Source of the DNA: 2-12-FULL-35-23 sp965196985
GTDB taxonomy: Bacteria; Pseudomonadota; Gammaproteobacteria; UBA12402
Assembly (NCBI GenBank): GCA_965196985.1
Contig: CBDALO010000163.1
Coordinates: 62,001-126,000, forward strand
Direction of reading: 5' to 3'
Length of the DNA: 64,000 nt
Below, one piece after another: positions 19,918-28,802 of the stretch. Position numbers and translations under genes: made by a program. The notes under the pieces were generated by a model, which worked only from the letters and a program-made list of their open reading frames with translations, did not search any database and was not told where the DNA came from. The number at the start of each line of letters is the position of its first letter. Position 1 is the first letter of the stretch.

Positions 19918-20923
19918 ACCCCAGTTCGGAGTTATGGCAGCCTTGGATTTAGTGAAAAACTTATATAACCTTTTGAAATTATTACTAATAATGGATGTGG
20001 TTATGATACATGAGCGCGAGGTTATAGAGTTATTTTGTCGCATAGATGATTTTGCTGAGGAATTTGCAGCACTTGAGCGCAAAGATCTACTCCCTTCATC
20101 TGCAGAAAAAAAGTCAGGTCCACCTTGTTGTTTAGCTTATAGCGAGATTATGACAATCATGATTTTGTTCCAAATGATCGGCTATAGAAACTTTAAATAT
20201 TTTTATACTGGCTTTCTAAAAACATACTGGGGACATTACTTCCCTAATTTACCCAGTTACTCACGTTTTATTGAATTGATGCCTAGAGCGCTAATGCCAC
20301 TGACAATTTTTATTACTCTTAACGGTGGCAGGCGTAGTGGCATTTACTACATTGACTCAAGTTGCCTACCAAACTGTCACATTAAACGCACTAAACGCCA
20401 CCGCACATTTAAAGCGGTTGCAAAACTTGGAAAAACATCTGTTGGTTGGTTTTTTGGTCTGAAACTTCATTTAGTAATCAATGACATAGGTGAGTTAATC
20501 GCCTTTAAAGTCACGCCCGGCAATCATCATGATTTAGTTGCAGGTGTCTCATTGTTTGAAGGGCTGGAGGGTTTGGCCTTCGGAGATAAAGGCTATATTG
20601 GGAAGGCTGTTTTTGAAAAACTACTTGATAGCGGTTTGAAGTTAATTACACGCAAAAGAAAAAATATGAAAAATGCGCAGCCACTTAGCGATCACGAGCA
20701 ACAGTTATTAAATCAGCGAGGGATCATTGAGACTGTTTTTGGCTGCTTGAAACATAAGTTTCATATTTGGCACACCAGACATCGCTCGGTTGCAAATGCT
20801 ATTACACATCTTGTTGCTGGGTTGGCTGCTTATATTATTGAGCCATTAACAATTACTGCAGTGAAAAGGTTGCCAAGCAATTAGAATTTAATTACTTGAT
20901 CACTATTAACTCCGAACTGGGGT
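19918..20923 (+). mobile_element. IS982-family element (in kinase 5)
   Basis: 1,006 bp with inverted ends ACCCCAGTTCGGAGTTA and complement. Flanked by the 7-bp duplication TTAAGTA (19911-19917 and 20924-20930). It interrupts kinase 5 at about codon 7. The ends and size fit the IS982 family. Confidence 0.93.
19991..20884 (+). CDS. IS982-family transposase
   Basis: About 297 residues from ATG 19991 (MDVVMIHERE); the frame is open from 19934 and ATG 20003 is also possible. Contains LSEIMTIMILF-like CLAYSEIMTIMILFQMIG, the aspartate in YYIDSSCLP, the KLHLVINDIGE segment with the second aspartate and the late RGIIETVFGCLKHKF with the glutamate, the standard IS982 DDE layout. Frame intact. Confidence 0.92.
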   Translation: MDVVMIHEREVIELFCRIDDFAEEFAALERKDLLPSSAEKKSGPPCCLAYSEIMTIMILFQMIGYRNFKYFYTGFLKTYWGHYFPNLPSYSRFIELMPRALMPLTIFITLNGGRRSGIYYIDSSCLPNCHIKRTKRHRTFKAVAKLGKTSVGWFFGLKLHLVINDIGELIAFKVTPGNHHDLVAGVSLFEGLEGLAFGDKGYIGKAVFEKLLDSGLKLITRKRKNMKNAQPLSDHEQQLLNQRGIIETVFGCLKHKFHIWHTRHRSVANAITHLVAGLAAYIIEPLTITAVKRLPSN

Positions 20924-20945
20924 TTAAGTAATAAAAAACGGGCAC
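20924..20945 (-). pseudogene. Kinase 5, severed first codons
   Basis: AAGGAAAAGTT then GTG (20943-20945) starts Met-P-V-F-Y-Y-L and runs into the IS982 duplication. Rejoined it reads MPVFYYLTTLENKR, like the starts of kinases 1 and 4. No clear PmrA box lies in the 210 bp upstream; the gene may have been co-transcribed with kinase 6. Confidence 0.6.
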
Positions 20946-21155
20946 AACTTTTCCTTATTATTAAAAATCTAAAACCAATGGCAAAATAAATTTACTGAAA
21001 ATATCGAAGTTAAAGCAAGTAAAAAATTTTCCCAATAAGAAATTGAGCATTAGCTACCTAAAAAAGCTAGCTAGTTAGCCCTAAAAAGCTACCCAGCCAT
21101 TTGATAGATAAAATAAATCAGATAATTATTCAGAAGAAAATTTCTCAGCAAAGGG

Positions 21156-22506
21156 CTAACTAATAATACAAACTATACTACTTTCATTATTCTCCTGATA
21201 AGCAGCAGCACGATGACTAAAGAATCTAGTGGCAGATACACCTCTTTTTACCACTTTAACCGATAGCGCAGCTTGGACATCGCTTTTATCAAGCCAATAC
21301 CAAGCTGGCAGTAATGCCCTATCATGCTGGACTCCAGCAACAAGGCTCTCTACACACGTCATATTATTAGCCTCATCTAAGCCATCCACAATATCACTAA
21401 CTCCTTCAATGCGCTCGCAACAAACCGACCACAACTGGTTAAACTCCTCCAAACACATGGAAGCAACAAAATCACCAAATTTAGGTGCTCTAGCCAACAA
21501 GGCTTTAGCACGTTCTTTACCCAATTCCACCAATAGCTGGCAAGGTTCCCACTCATCAAACAATGTTTCTTTTAAGCTAGTAATGCAGTGCACTCTAACT
21601 TCTGCTATTACTTCCGCAATCAATGCCTTATGCAAATCACGAAAACCAACCGGCAATAAAGTATTTAATTTAGCAGGTGTAGAAACAGCAACTGTAAAGC
21701 AATTCCTTTTATCAAGACACCAATCCGAAAGAAACTCTAAATAAATAGCCTCATAATGATGCTGTAATCTTTGCAACCAAGAGTAATCAATTTCATCTAC
21801 CCCTGTCTGCTCTAATAACCACTGCGCTAATTCAATCTCACTATCCACAACAAAATGACGCAAAAAAGGCAACTCTTCCTCTCTAGCCAAACAGAATTCC
21901 TTAATAACCAAACAGGATCGCTCAAGCCGCTTTTCTTCTTGCAAAAAGCCCTGCATAAGCTTAAGCGCATCCTTTTCATTCAACTCAGTAAAAAAATAGT
22001 TTAAACAGACAAATTCAAAATTCTCTTGATACAAGGCAATCCACCTAGCAAAAGCATATACATCGTAATAAGGCTGGCTAAAAACCACCTCAAGTTCCTC
22101 TTTTGCTGCCAAGTCCGGGTGAAAATAGTGACTATCTGGGGCATCAATCTCTAATTGTTCTAGCTGCTCACCTAGAAAATATGAATTACCAAAATCAACG
22201 ATATTAATAATTCGCCGCCCCTGAGTACTATCAACCAATATGTTCGGTGGTTTAAAATCTCCGTGAAATATTTTTTTTGGTGTAACTGCTCAAGCTTAAT
22301 TAATACTTCTGACAAAACCTCTAACTTTTCTAACCTAATCAAGGTATTTCCTTTCAAATAGTAATCTAAAGGTATACCAGGTAGCCGTTTAAGCAACATA
22401 AAGTACCGATCACCATTATCAATTTTAACTTTGCGTAAATAAGCTGGACTACCATGCTCTTGACGAAAAAGCATGACTTCATTTTCCAGTGCCTTTAGTC
22501 TGTCAC
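21156..22506 (-). pseudogene. Eukaryotic-like protein kinase 6, C-terminal body (frameshifted)
   Basis: Gene-strand continuation of 24039-24281 after an IS256 element. The upstream piece reads DRLKALENEVMLFRQEHGSP...YFMLLKRLPG. At a run of eight A (22271-22278) the frame shifts. In the restored frame the catalytic loop is IFHGDFKPPNILV, then IVDFGNSYFLGEQ, YFHPDL and YYDVYAFARWI, followed by about 290 helical residues. One extra A gives 528 residues across both pieces. The uncorrected frame ends soon after QKKYFTEILNH, before the DFG motif, so the gene is dead by two independent lesions. Confidence 0.85.
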
Positions 22507-24038
22507 GATAGAGCGTTATTTTGTCTGTAAAAACCAACTTTAGTACTTAGAAAAACCTTTAAAATTCTAAATGGCACTCTATTGTACCTGTCTCATCGCA
22601 TAATATCTTAAATTAATTATGCTAATCAATCTAAAAAATTATTTATACCTCAAATTTTTCTCCTCTCAAAATAAATTATTAACTTTTAGGTAATAGCAAT
22701 TATATCTCGTTAATAAGAACAAGAATGATCTATCCTAAAACCCTATGAAGCCTTATTATTCACTTCAACTTAAGTATCTAGGTGATCCGCTCCACTGGTC
22801 ATCAATTTCCACTAAAACAGCTGATACGAGCCTTAGGCACGATTCAGTATTAGGGAAAATTCCAACTGTATGCGTCCTTCTTTTTACCTCTCTGTTTACG
22901 CGCTCAGCTATGTTACTGGTTCTTAATCTTTTTTGATGCGGCCTGTCAAAGTTCATCACTACTAAGCCCTCCGGTATATTCACTTCCAACCAAGAAGAAA
23001 GCTCTGGTGCTGTTTGCTGATATTTATCTACCGCCATAGCCAATAGTCTTTCCGACTCATGAATGTTTGAGGCATTAAATATAGCTGTAATCTCCTCAGC
23101 TACTGGTTCCTTCATTGAGCGCTTTGGTATGTGAGCCTGAGCATTTTGCTGCAAATGAAATTGGCAGCGTTGCCAAGGAACACTGGGGAACACAGCTCTT
23201 CTAGCGGCTTTTAGGCCAGTATGAGCGTCGCTAGTAATCAACTCAATACCATGTATACCTCGCTCAACCAACTGCTGAAGAAAATCACGCCAATGTACCT
23301 CAGCCTCTGATAACGCAACAGAAACACCTAGCACTGTTCTCTTGCCGGTTGATTCATCAAAGCCATAGGCTATCAATACCGCACAGTCTTGTACTGTGCC
23401 GCTAGTGCGCACCTTCTCATAACGTGCATCTAGCCAAAGATATTTTATCTTTCCTAACGGCTTATTTCGCCATTTCTTTAAATCTTCATCCAACAATTTA
23501 GCGCAACGGCTTACCTCTGTGCTTGAAATATCTGTTCCACAGAGTTGCTTTAGCACCTTTTCAACTTTGCGCGTGGAAACCCCATGCACATACATTTCAG
23601 CGACAGCCAGCTTAAGTGCTCTATCAGAGCGTACACCTCGCTCTAAGACTGATGGATAGAAGGCTTCATTGGAGTCTCTAACCTGCGGTATCTGTAGCTC
23701 AAGCTGACCTTGACCTGTGTTAATTAACCTTGGTTTAAAGCCGTTCGCATATCCGTTTCTATCGCCAGTTCGCTCATAAGGACTGGCATTTAAATGGCGC
23801 TCCCTTTCTATTAACATAGCCTCATTCATCAACCTGGAGACAAGCTTAGGTAAAGCTTCAAACCCCTCCATCGCTAAAACATGTATGGCTTCTTCGATTA
23901 AGTTCTCATTTTTATAGCAGCTCATTGTCATTCCTCTTTTTTGGTTAAGTTTGCCTTAAAAGGAATTTCTAATCTGACTGAGTCGCCTGCTTATTTTCAG
24001 CAAGTCAATGGAATTTACAGAAAGGATGGCGCACTAGC
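22507..24038 (-). mobile_element. IS256-family element, copy 1 (in kinase 6)
   Basis: 1,532 bp, imperfect inverted ends (GATAGAGCGTTATTTTGTCT and complement of GCTAGTGCGCCATCCTTTCT). Flanked by the 8-bp duplication TCTGTCAC (22499-22506 and 24039-24046), standard for IS256. The same 1,532-bp element recurs at 27271-28802 with only a few base changes. Confidence 0.93.
22765..23931 (-). CDS. IS256-family (mutator-type) transposase, copy 1
   Basis: 388 residues. N-terminal helical DNA-binding part (SRLMNEAMLIERERHLNASPYERTG), then IKYLWLDARYEKVR with the first catalytic aspartate, ITSDAHTGLKAA with the second and VPWQRCQFHLQQNA (conserved C-x-x-H), with the C-terminal glutamate in TSNIAERVNREVKRR. 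These are the IS256 DDE hallmarks. Frame intact; differs from copy 2 by Ile/Val at residue 17. Confidence 0.95.
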   Translation of the reverse strand: MTMSCYKNENLIEEAIHVLAMEGFEALPKLVSRLMNEAMLIERERHLNASPYERTGDRNGYANGFKPRLINTGQGQLELQIPQVRDSNEAFYPSVLERGVRSDRALKLAVAEMYVHGVSTRKVEKVLKQLCGTDISSTEVSRCAKLLDEDLKKWRNKPLGKIKYLWLDARYEKVRTSGTVQDCAVLIAYGFDESTGKRTVLGVSVALSEAEVHWRDFLQQLVERGIHGIELITSDAHTGLKAARRAVFPSVPWQRCQFHLQQNAQAHIPKRSMKEPVAEEITAIFNASNIHESERLLAMAVDKYQQTAPELSSWLEVNIPEGLVVMNFDRPHQKRLRTSNIAERVNREVKRRTHTVGIFPNTESCLRLVSAVLVEIDDQWSGSPRYLS

Positions 24039-24281
24039 TCTGTCACTTTCAAGAATTCCATATTTAATAACCAGCTTAGGCAAAATAAAACTTATATTTT
24101 TTGGTTTAACAACATGAACAGCAACTACCTTGCCATAAGCTCCTTCACCTAAGGGTGTATCAAAGTACAACGTCAAATTAACTTCTTTGGTTGGCACAGG
24201 CTGGCCACTCGGCAAAAAGAGACTTTTCTTTAACAAAATCTCCTCACCAGTAGGAAGCCTCAACGTATAATGAACCGCCAT
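24039..24281 (-). pseudogene. Eukaryotic-like protein kinase 6, N-terminal piece
   Basis: Starts at ATG 24281 (MAVHYTLRLPTGEEILL), with AAGGAT upstream. Contains the glycine loop LGEGAYGKVV and lysine motif LVIKYG. The frame ends in the IS256 duplication after LESDR; it continues in 22,498-21,156 as DRLKALENE. The overlap of LESDR with DRLK through TCTGTCAC confirms the join. Confidence 0.8.
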
Positions 24282-24328
24282 ATTCTTATATCCTTATTAA
24301 TTCTTATATTAGCCGCCAAGTAAGACAG

Positions 24329-24361
24329 AACCTACAACAAAAAGCTTAACAACAGCTTAAG
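24329..24361 (-). promoter_or_regulatory. PmrA-like promoter of kinase 6
   Basis: Gene strand: CTTAAG-CTGTT-GTTAAG (24345-24361), 10 bp, then TAGGTT (24329-24334). The box differs from that of kinase 4 by only two spacer bases. Confidence 0.72.
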
Positions 24362-24504
24362 GAAATAAAGAAATACCACCACCGCCCCATTAAAAGGATA
24401 AAATCAGGTATAAAGCACCTCCCATTAATTGAGCAAAATCACTGATTAACTAAATAACAGGTTGACAGCAAGGCCTCTTAAAACTATCGTCTGCAAGGCG
24501 TAAC

Positions 24505-24588
24505 GCCGAGATGGCGGAATTGGTAGACGCGCAGGTTTCAGGTATCTGTAGGAGCAATCCTGTGGAGGTTCGAGCCCTCTTCTCGGCA
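24505..24588 (+). tRNA. tRNA-Leu (anticodon CAG)
   Basis: Acceptor stem GCCGAGA (24505-24511) pairs with TCTCGGC (24581-24587). D-arm GCGGAATTGGTAGACGCG, anticodon stem CAGGT/ATCTG around loop TTCAGGT giving anticodon CAG, a long variable arm (GGAGCAATCC region) typical of leucine, and T-loop GGTTCGAGCC. Discriminator A at 24588; CCA is not encoded. A long R3 palindrome follows immediately and could act as its terminator or processing signal. Confidence 0.95.
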
Positions 24589-24589
24589 C

Positions 24590-24758
24590 GTCGTTATTGT
24601 CTAAATAGGAAAGACTCGATAAACGAGGTAGATTAAGCTGATTTTCGCATTGCTTTTGCGTAAGTAAAGCGCAGCGTAGCGAGCCATGAAGCAAAAGCAA
24701 TACGAAAATCAATGAGCAAAATATAAATTTAAGTACAAAAATGATTTATGTAACGTCG
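24590..24758. repeat. Large imperfect palindrome (family R3), copy 2
   Basis: Bounded by ACGTCGTTATTGTCTAAAT and ATTTATGTAACGTCG. The inner stem is GATTTTCGCATTGCTTTTGC, with a near complement after the centre GTAAGTAAAGCGCAGCG. It abuts the 3' end of the tRNA gene. Confidence 0.7.
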
Positions 24759-24793
24759 CTTCTTGGCGCCAAGTTAATTAACAAGGAATTTTT

Positions 24794-24994
24794 ATGACCT
24801 ACGTCATCTTAGCTGCAGTTGGGCTACTGTTTTTATTTGAAGGCTTATTACCTTTTGCCGCACCTAAGCTTTGGCGACGATTAGTACAAAGCATGGCAAA
24901 ACAAAGCGATCGTGCTTTACATATTACTGGGTTTATTTGCCTGGTAATTGGCGTTGGTTTAATTTATTTCGCTCATCAATTTAGCTTGCATTAA
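24794..24994 (+). CDS. yjeT: DUF2065 (YjeT-type) small membrane protein
   Basis: 66 residues, almost wholly two transmembrane helices: YVILAAVGLLFLFEGLLPF and GFICLVIGVGLIYFAHQF. PFAAPKLWRRL and the spacing match the YjeT/DUF2065 family, normally found between hflC and purA, and here purA follows 15 bases downstream. Ribosome binding site AAGGAA. Function unknown. The usual upstream partners hflK and hflC are missing; tRNA-Leu and an R3 repeat sit there instead. Confidence 0.88.
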   Translation: MTYVILAAVGLLFLFEGLLPFAAPKLWRRLVQSMAKQSDRALHITGFICLVIGVGLIYFAHQFSLH

Positions 24995-25009
24995 CAGTAG
25001 GATTTATTC

Positions 25010-26323
25010 ATGAATAAAATGGTTGCAGTCTTGGGTAGTCAGTGGGGTGACGAAGGTAAAGGTAAAATAGTTGACTGGTTAGCAGAAAGTGTTGCTGCTG
25101 TCGTGCGCTTTCAAGGTGGTCATAATGCGGGGCACACGCTAGTTGTTAACGGTGAAACAACCAAGCTTCACCTTATTCCTTCCAGTATTTTACGTGAAGA
25201 AGGACTTTGTTTAATTGGTAATGGTGTTGTGCTTTCTCTCCCAGCCTTAATGAAAGAAATGCAGACACTAACTGAGCGAGGCATCCCTGTTCGTGAAGGC
25301 TTACGTATTAGCGATGCTTGTGTGTTAATCATGCCTTATCATATAGCCCTTGACCAACAACGCGAAATTGCTAAAGGGAAAAAAGCTATTGGCACCACAG
25401 GACGAGGTATAGGCCCCGCTTATGAGGATAAAGTCGCACGACGCGCAATTAAAGCTGGCGATCTGCTACACCCCGAACGCCTTGCTGAGAAACTACAAGC
25501 CAATCTTGCCTATTACAATTTTATTCTAGAAAACTATCACCAGGCCGAACCACTAGATTTTGATAGCCTACTTGAAGAAACGCTTGCGCAAGCAAAACAA
25601 GTTGCTAACCTAATTACTGATATTCCTGCTATGCTCTATGACCTTAAGGCACAAGGAAAGCAAATTCTCTTTGAAGGAGCACAAGGCACACTGCTTGATA
25701 TCGATCATGGCACCTACCCTTACGTTACTTCATCTAATACTACCGCTGGCGGCATCTGCACTGGAAGTGGAGTTGGTCCACGAGACATCGACTACATACT
25801 TGGCATCACCAAAGCCTATACCACTCGAGTAGGCGGAGGCCCTTTTCCTACCGAGCTTGACGATAAAGTCGGTGAACATCTAGGCACTAAAGGTCGCGAG
25901 CTTGGCACCACCACTGGTCGCAAACGCCGCTGCGGTTGGTTTGATGCTGTCACTGTACGCCGCGCTGTTGCACTTAATAGCTTAACGGGTTTATGCATTA
26001 CCAAACTTGACGTCTTAGACGGTTTGGACACTTTAAAAATCTGCACCGCCTATGAACTTGATGGCAAGACTATTTCACACCCACCTAGTCACGCTGACGA
26101 CTTTGCACTCTGCCAACCAATTTATGAAGAATTACCTGGTTGGTCCGAGTCAACCTATGGCGTAACTGACTACGATGCGCTACCTAAAAATGCCAAAGCC
26201 TACCTAGACCGCTTGGCAGAACTGACCGGCGCCCCGATTACCATCATTTCCACTGGCCCTGATCGAGCCGAAACGATTGTACTTACTGAGATTTTTGCTG
26301 ATAAACAGTTGCAAAGTGCTTAA
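25010..26323 (+). CDS. purA: Adenylosuccinate synthetase
   Basis: 437 residues. It condenses IMP with aspartate using GTP, the first committed step to AMP, in the cytosol. Signature GSQWGDEGKGKIVDW at the N-terminus, GGHNAGHTL, IGTTGRGIGPAYEDK with the catalytic lysine, TTTGRKRRCGWFD (IMP binding) and the guanine-binding KLDVLDGLD. Normal length, start ATG with AGTAGGA upstream. Likely co-transcribed with yjeT. An inverted repeat follows the stop. Confidence 0.98.
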   Translation: MNKMVAVLGSQWGDEGKGKIVDWLAESVAAVVRFQGGHNAGHTLVVNGETTKLHLIPSSILREEGLCLIGNGVVLSLPALMKEMQTLTERGIPVREGLRISDACVLIMPYHIALDQQREIAKGKKAIGTTGRGIGPAYEDKVARRAIKAGDLLHPERLAEKLQANLAYYNFILENYHQAEPLDFDSLLEETLAQAKQVANLITDIPAMLYDLKAQGKQILFEGAQGTLLDIDHGTYPYVTSSNTTAGGICTGSGVGPRDIDYILGITKAYTTRVGGGPFPTELDDKVGEHLGTKGRELGTTTGRKRRCGWFDAVTVRRAVALNSLTGLCITKLDVLDGLDTLKICTAYELDGKTISHPPSHADDFALCQPIYEELPGWSESTYGVTDYDALPKNAKAYLDRLAELTGAPITIISTGPDRAETIVLTEIFADKQLQSA

Positions 26324-26328
26324 GAATC

Positions 26329-26375
26329 CACACCGCCATTACTGATTTTCCTAAAAAATCAGCAATAGCGGTGTG
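26329..26375. terminator. Inverted repeat after purA, probable terminator
   Basis: CACACCGCCATTACTGATTTT pairs with AAAATCAGCAATAGCGGTGTG across CCTAA, a stem of about 20 bp with two mismatches. It has no long T run outside, but A/T runs flank the loop. It starts 6 bases after the purA stop and ends 4 bases before the ATPase start. Confidence 0.6.
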
Positions 26376-26379
26376 AATT

Positions 26380-27270
26380 ATGCAACTTCAACGTCTGTTA
26401 AACTTACCTTCTCTGCTTGAAAAAAAGTCTTTTTTCTATTCGGACCTCGTGCAACCGGAAAAACTTCTCTTATAAAGCAACAACTTACAGGAAGGTCACA
26501 GCTAATCAACCTACTACATTCTGAGCCCTACCTCAGCTTAAGCACCGCACCTCATAAGTTAGAGCAAATGATTACCAATACATCGCAACAAGACATTATT
26601 GTTATTGACGAAGTACAACGTATTCCTGAACTGCTTAATGAAGTACATCGACTTATTGAAGATCAACAACGACGATTTCTACTAACTGGCAGCAGCGCAC
26701 GCAAACTTAAACAACGTGGTGTTAATTTGCTTGCGGGGCGAGCCTGGGAAGCACGATTATTTCCTCTTTACTACCAGGAAATCCCTAACTTTGACCTAAA
26801 CCGTTATTTGCTTTACGGTGGCTTACCAGCAATTTATCTAAGCGAATATCCAAATGAAGAACTCAACGCCTATGTAGATACTTATTTAAAAGAAGAAATT
26901 CAAGCAGAAGCACTTATCAGAAAAATTGCCGCCTTCACTCGGTTCTTGCAATTCTCTGCACTCACTAGCGGGCAAACTCTTAACTTCACTCAACTAGGCA
27001 GCGATGCTGGCGTACCTACTAGTACAGTAAGAGAATACTACCAACTACTCGAGGATACTTTCGTCGGTTTTATGCTTCCAGCTTTCACCGCAACACAAAG
27101 GCGCAAACCAACTAGCACAGCAAAGTTTTATTATTTTGACCTAGGTGTACAACACAAGCTGGCCGGCATTAATGCCATCCCAGCTAATACAACTACTTTT
27201 GGCGAGTCCTTTGAACATTTTACTGCTTTGGAACTGCGCGCTTACTTAAGCTATCGCCGCCTACGCCTAC
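26380..27270 (+). pseudogene. AAA/DUF4143-type ATPase, 5' part (frameshifted, cut by IS256)
   Basis: From ATG 26380 the frame reads MQLQRLLNLPSLLEKKSFF, then shifts at a TTTTTT run (about 26430-26435). The other frame supplies the Walker A segment FGPRATGKTSLIK, followed by Walker B IIVIDEVQRIPELL, LTGSSARKLK and GRAWEARLFPL, typical of the AAA_14-DUF4143 family. The frame visible from ATG 26568 lacks the Walker A. It is cut by IS256 after YLSYRRLRL. These ATPases are usually of unknown function, sometimes in antitoxin-like or defence settings. Confidence 0.8.
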
Positions 27271-28802
27271 GATAGAGCGTTATTTTGTCTGTAAAAACCA
27301 ACTTCAGTACTTAGAAAAACCTTTAAAATTCTAAATGGCACTCTATTGTACCTGTCTCATCGCATAATATCTTAAATTAATTATGCTAATCAATCTAAAA
27401 AATTATTTATACCTCAAATTTTTCTCCTCTCAAAATAAATTATTAACTTTTAGGTAATAGCAATTATATCTCGTTAATAAGAACAAGAATGATCTATCCT
27501 AAAACCCTATGAAGCCTTATTATTCACTTCAACTTAAGTATCTAGGTGATCCGCTCCACTGGTCATCAATTTCCACTAAAACAGCTGATACGAGCCTTAG
27601 GCACGATTCAGTATTAGGGAAAATTCCAACTGTATGCGTCCTTCTTTTTACCTCTCTGTTTACGCGCTCAGCTATGTTACTGGTTCTTAATCTTTTTTGA
27701 TGCGGCCTGTCAAAGTTCATCACTACTAAGCCCTCCGGTATATTCACTTCCAACCAAGAAGAAAGCTCTGGTGCTGTTTGCTGATATTTATCTACCGCCA
27801 TAGCCAATAGTCTTTCCGACTCATGAATGTTTGAGGCATTAAATATAGCTGTAATCTCCTCAGCTACTGGTTCCTTCATTGAGCGCTTTGGTATGTGAGC
27901 CTGAGCATTTTGCTGCAAATGAAATTGGCAGCGTTGCCAAGGAACACTGGGGAACACAGCTCTTCTAGCGGCTTTTAGGCCAGTATGAGCGTCGCTAGTA
28001 ATCAACTCAATACCATGTATACCTCGCTCAACCAACTGCTGAAGAAAATCACGCCAATGTACCTCAGCCTCTGATAACGCAACAGAAACACCTAGCACTG
28101 TTCTCTTGCCGGTTGATTCATCAAAGCCATAGGCTATCAATACCGCACAGTCTTGTACTGTGCCGCTAGTGCGCACCTTCTCATAACGTGCATCTAGCCA
28201 AAGATATTTTATCTTTCCTAACGGCTTATTTCGCCATTTCTTTAAATCTTCATCCAACAATTTAGCGCAACGGCTTACCTCTGTGCTTGAAATATCTGTT
28301 CCACAGAGTTGCTTTAGCACCTTTTCAACTTTGCGCGTGGAAACCCCATGCACATACATTTCAGCGACAGCCAGCTTAAGTGCTCTATCAGAGCGTACAC
28401 CTCGCTCTAAGACTGATGGATAGAAGGCTTCATTGGAGTCTCTAACCTGCGGTATCTGTAGCTCAAGCTGACCTTGACCTGTGTTAATTAACCTTGGTTT
28501 AAAGCCGTTCGCATATCCGTTTCTATCGCCAGTTCGCTCATAAGGACTGGCATTTAAATGGCGCTCCCTTTCTATTAACATAGCCTCATTCATCAACCTG
28601 GAGACAAGCTTAGGTAAAGCTTCAAACCCCTCCATCGCTAAAACATGTACGGCTTCTTCGATTAAGTTCTCATTTTTATAGCAGCTCATTGTCATTCCTC
28701 TTTTTTGGTTAAGTTTACCTTAAAAGGAATTTCTAATCTGACTGAGTCGCCTGCTTATTTTCAGCAAGTCAATGGAATTTACAGAAAGGATGGCGCACTA
28801 GC
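27271..28802 (-). mobile_element. IS256-family element, copy 2 (in the ATPase gene)
   Basis: 1,532 bp, the same ends as copy 1. Left flank ACGCCTAC (27263-27270); the right flank reads ACGCCTCTAC (28803-28812), the 8-bp duplication with two extra bases (CT). Confidence 0.9.
27529..28695 (-). CDS. IS256-family (mutator-type) transposase, copy 2
   Basis: 388 residues, identical to the copy at 22765-23931 except Val at residue 17. All DDE motifs are present (IKYLWLDARYEKVR, ITSDAHTGLKAA, SNIAERVNREV). Near-identity of both copies shows very recent transposition. Confidence 0.95.
   Translation of the reverse strand: MTMSCYKNENLIEEAVHVLAMEGFEALPKLVSRLMNEAMLIERERHLNASPYERTGDRNGYANGFKPRLINTGQGQLELQIPQVRDSNEAFYPSVLERGVRSDRALKLAVAEMYVHGVSTRKVEKVLKQLCGTDISSTEVSRCAKLLDEDLKKWRNKPLGKIKYLWLDARYEKVRTSGTVQDCAVLIAYGFDESTGKRTVLGVSVALSEAEVHWRDFLQQLVERGIHGIELITSDAHTGLKAARRAVFPSVPWQRCQFHLQQNAQAHIPKRSMKEPVAEEITAIFNASNIHESERLLAMAVDKYQQTAPELSSWLEVNIPEGLVVMNFDRPHQKRLRTSNIAERVNREVKRRTHTVGIFPNTESCLRLVSAVLVEIDDQWSGSPRYLS

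Noticed and set aside
20946..21155. A PmrA-like box before kinase 5
   Set aside because: Only single half-site-like words are present and no pair with 11-bp period and a -10 at the right distance.
22745..22936. 63-codon frames inside both IS256 copies (also 27509-27700)
   Set aside because: Antisense shadow of the transposase 3' end; present only because the element is duplicated.
24446..24712. 88-codon minus-strand frame across the tRNA-Leu gene
   Set aside because: It is the antisense of the tRNA and the R3 repeat. A similar frame at 62427-62675 also follows an R3 copy, which explains their resemblance.
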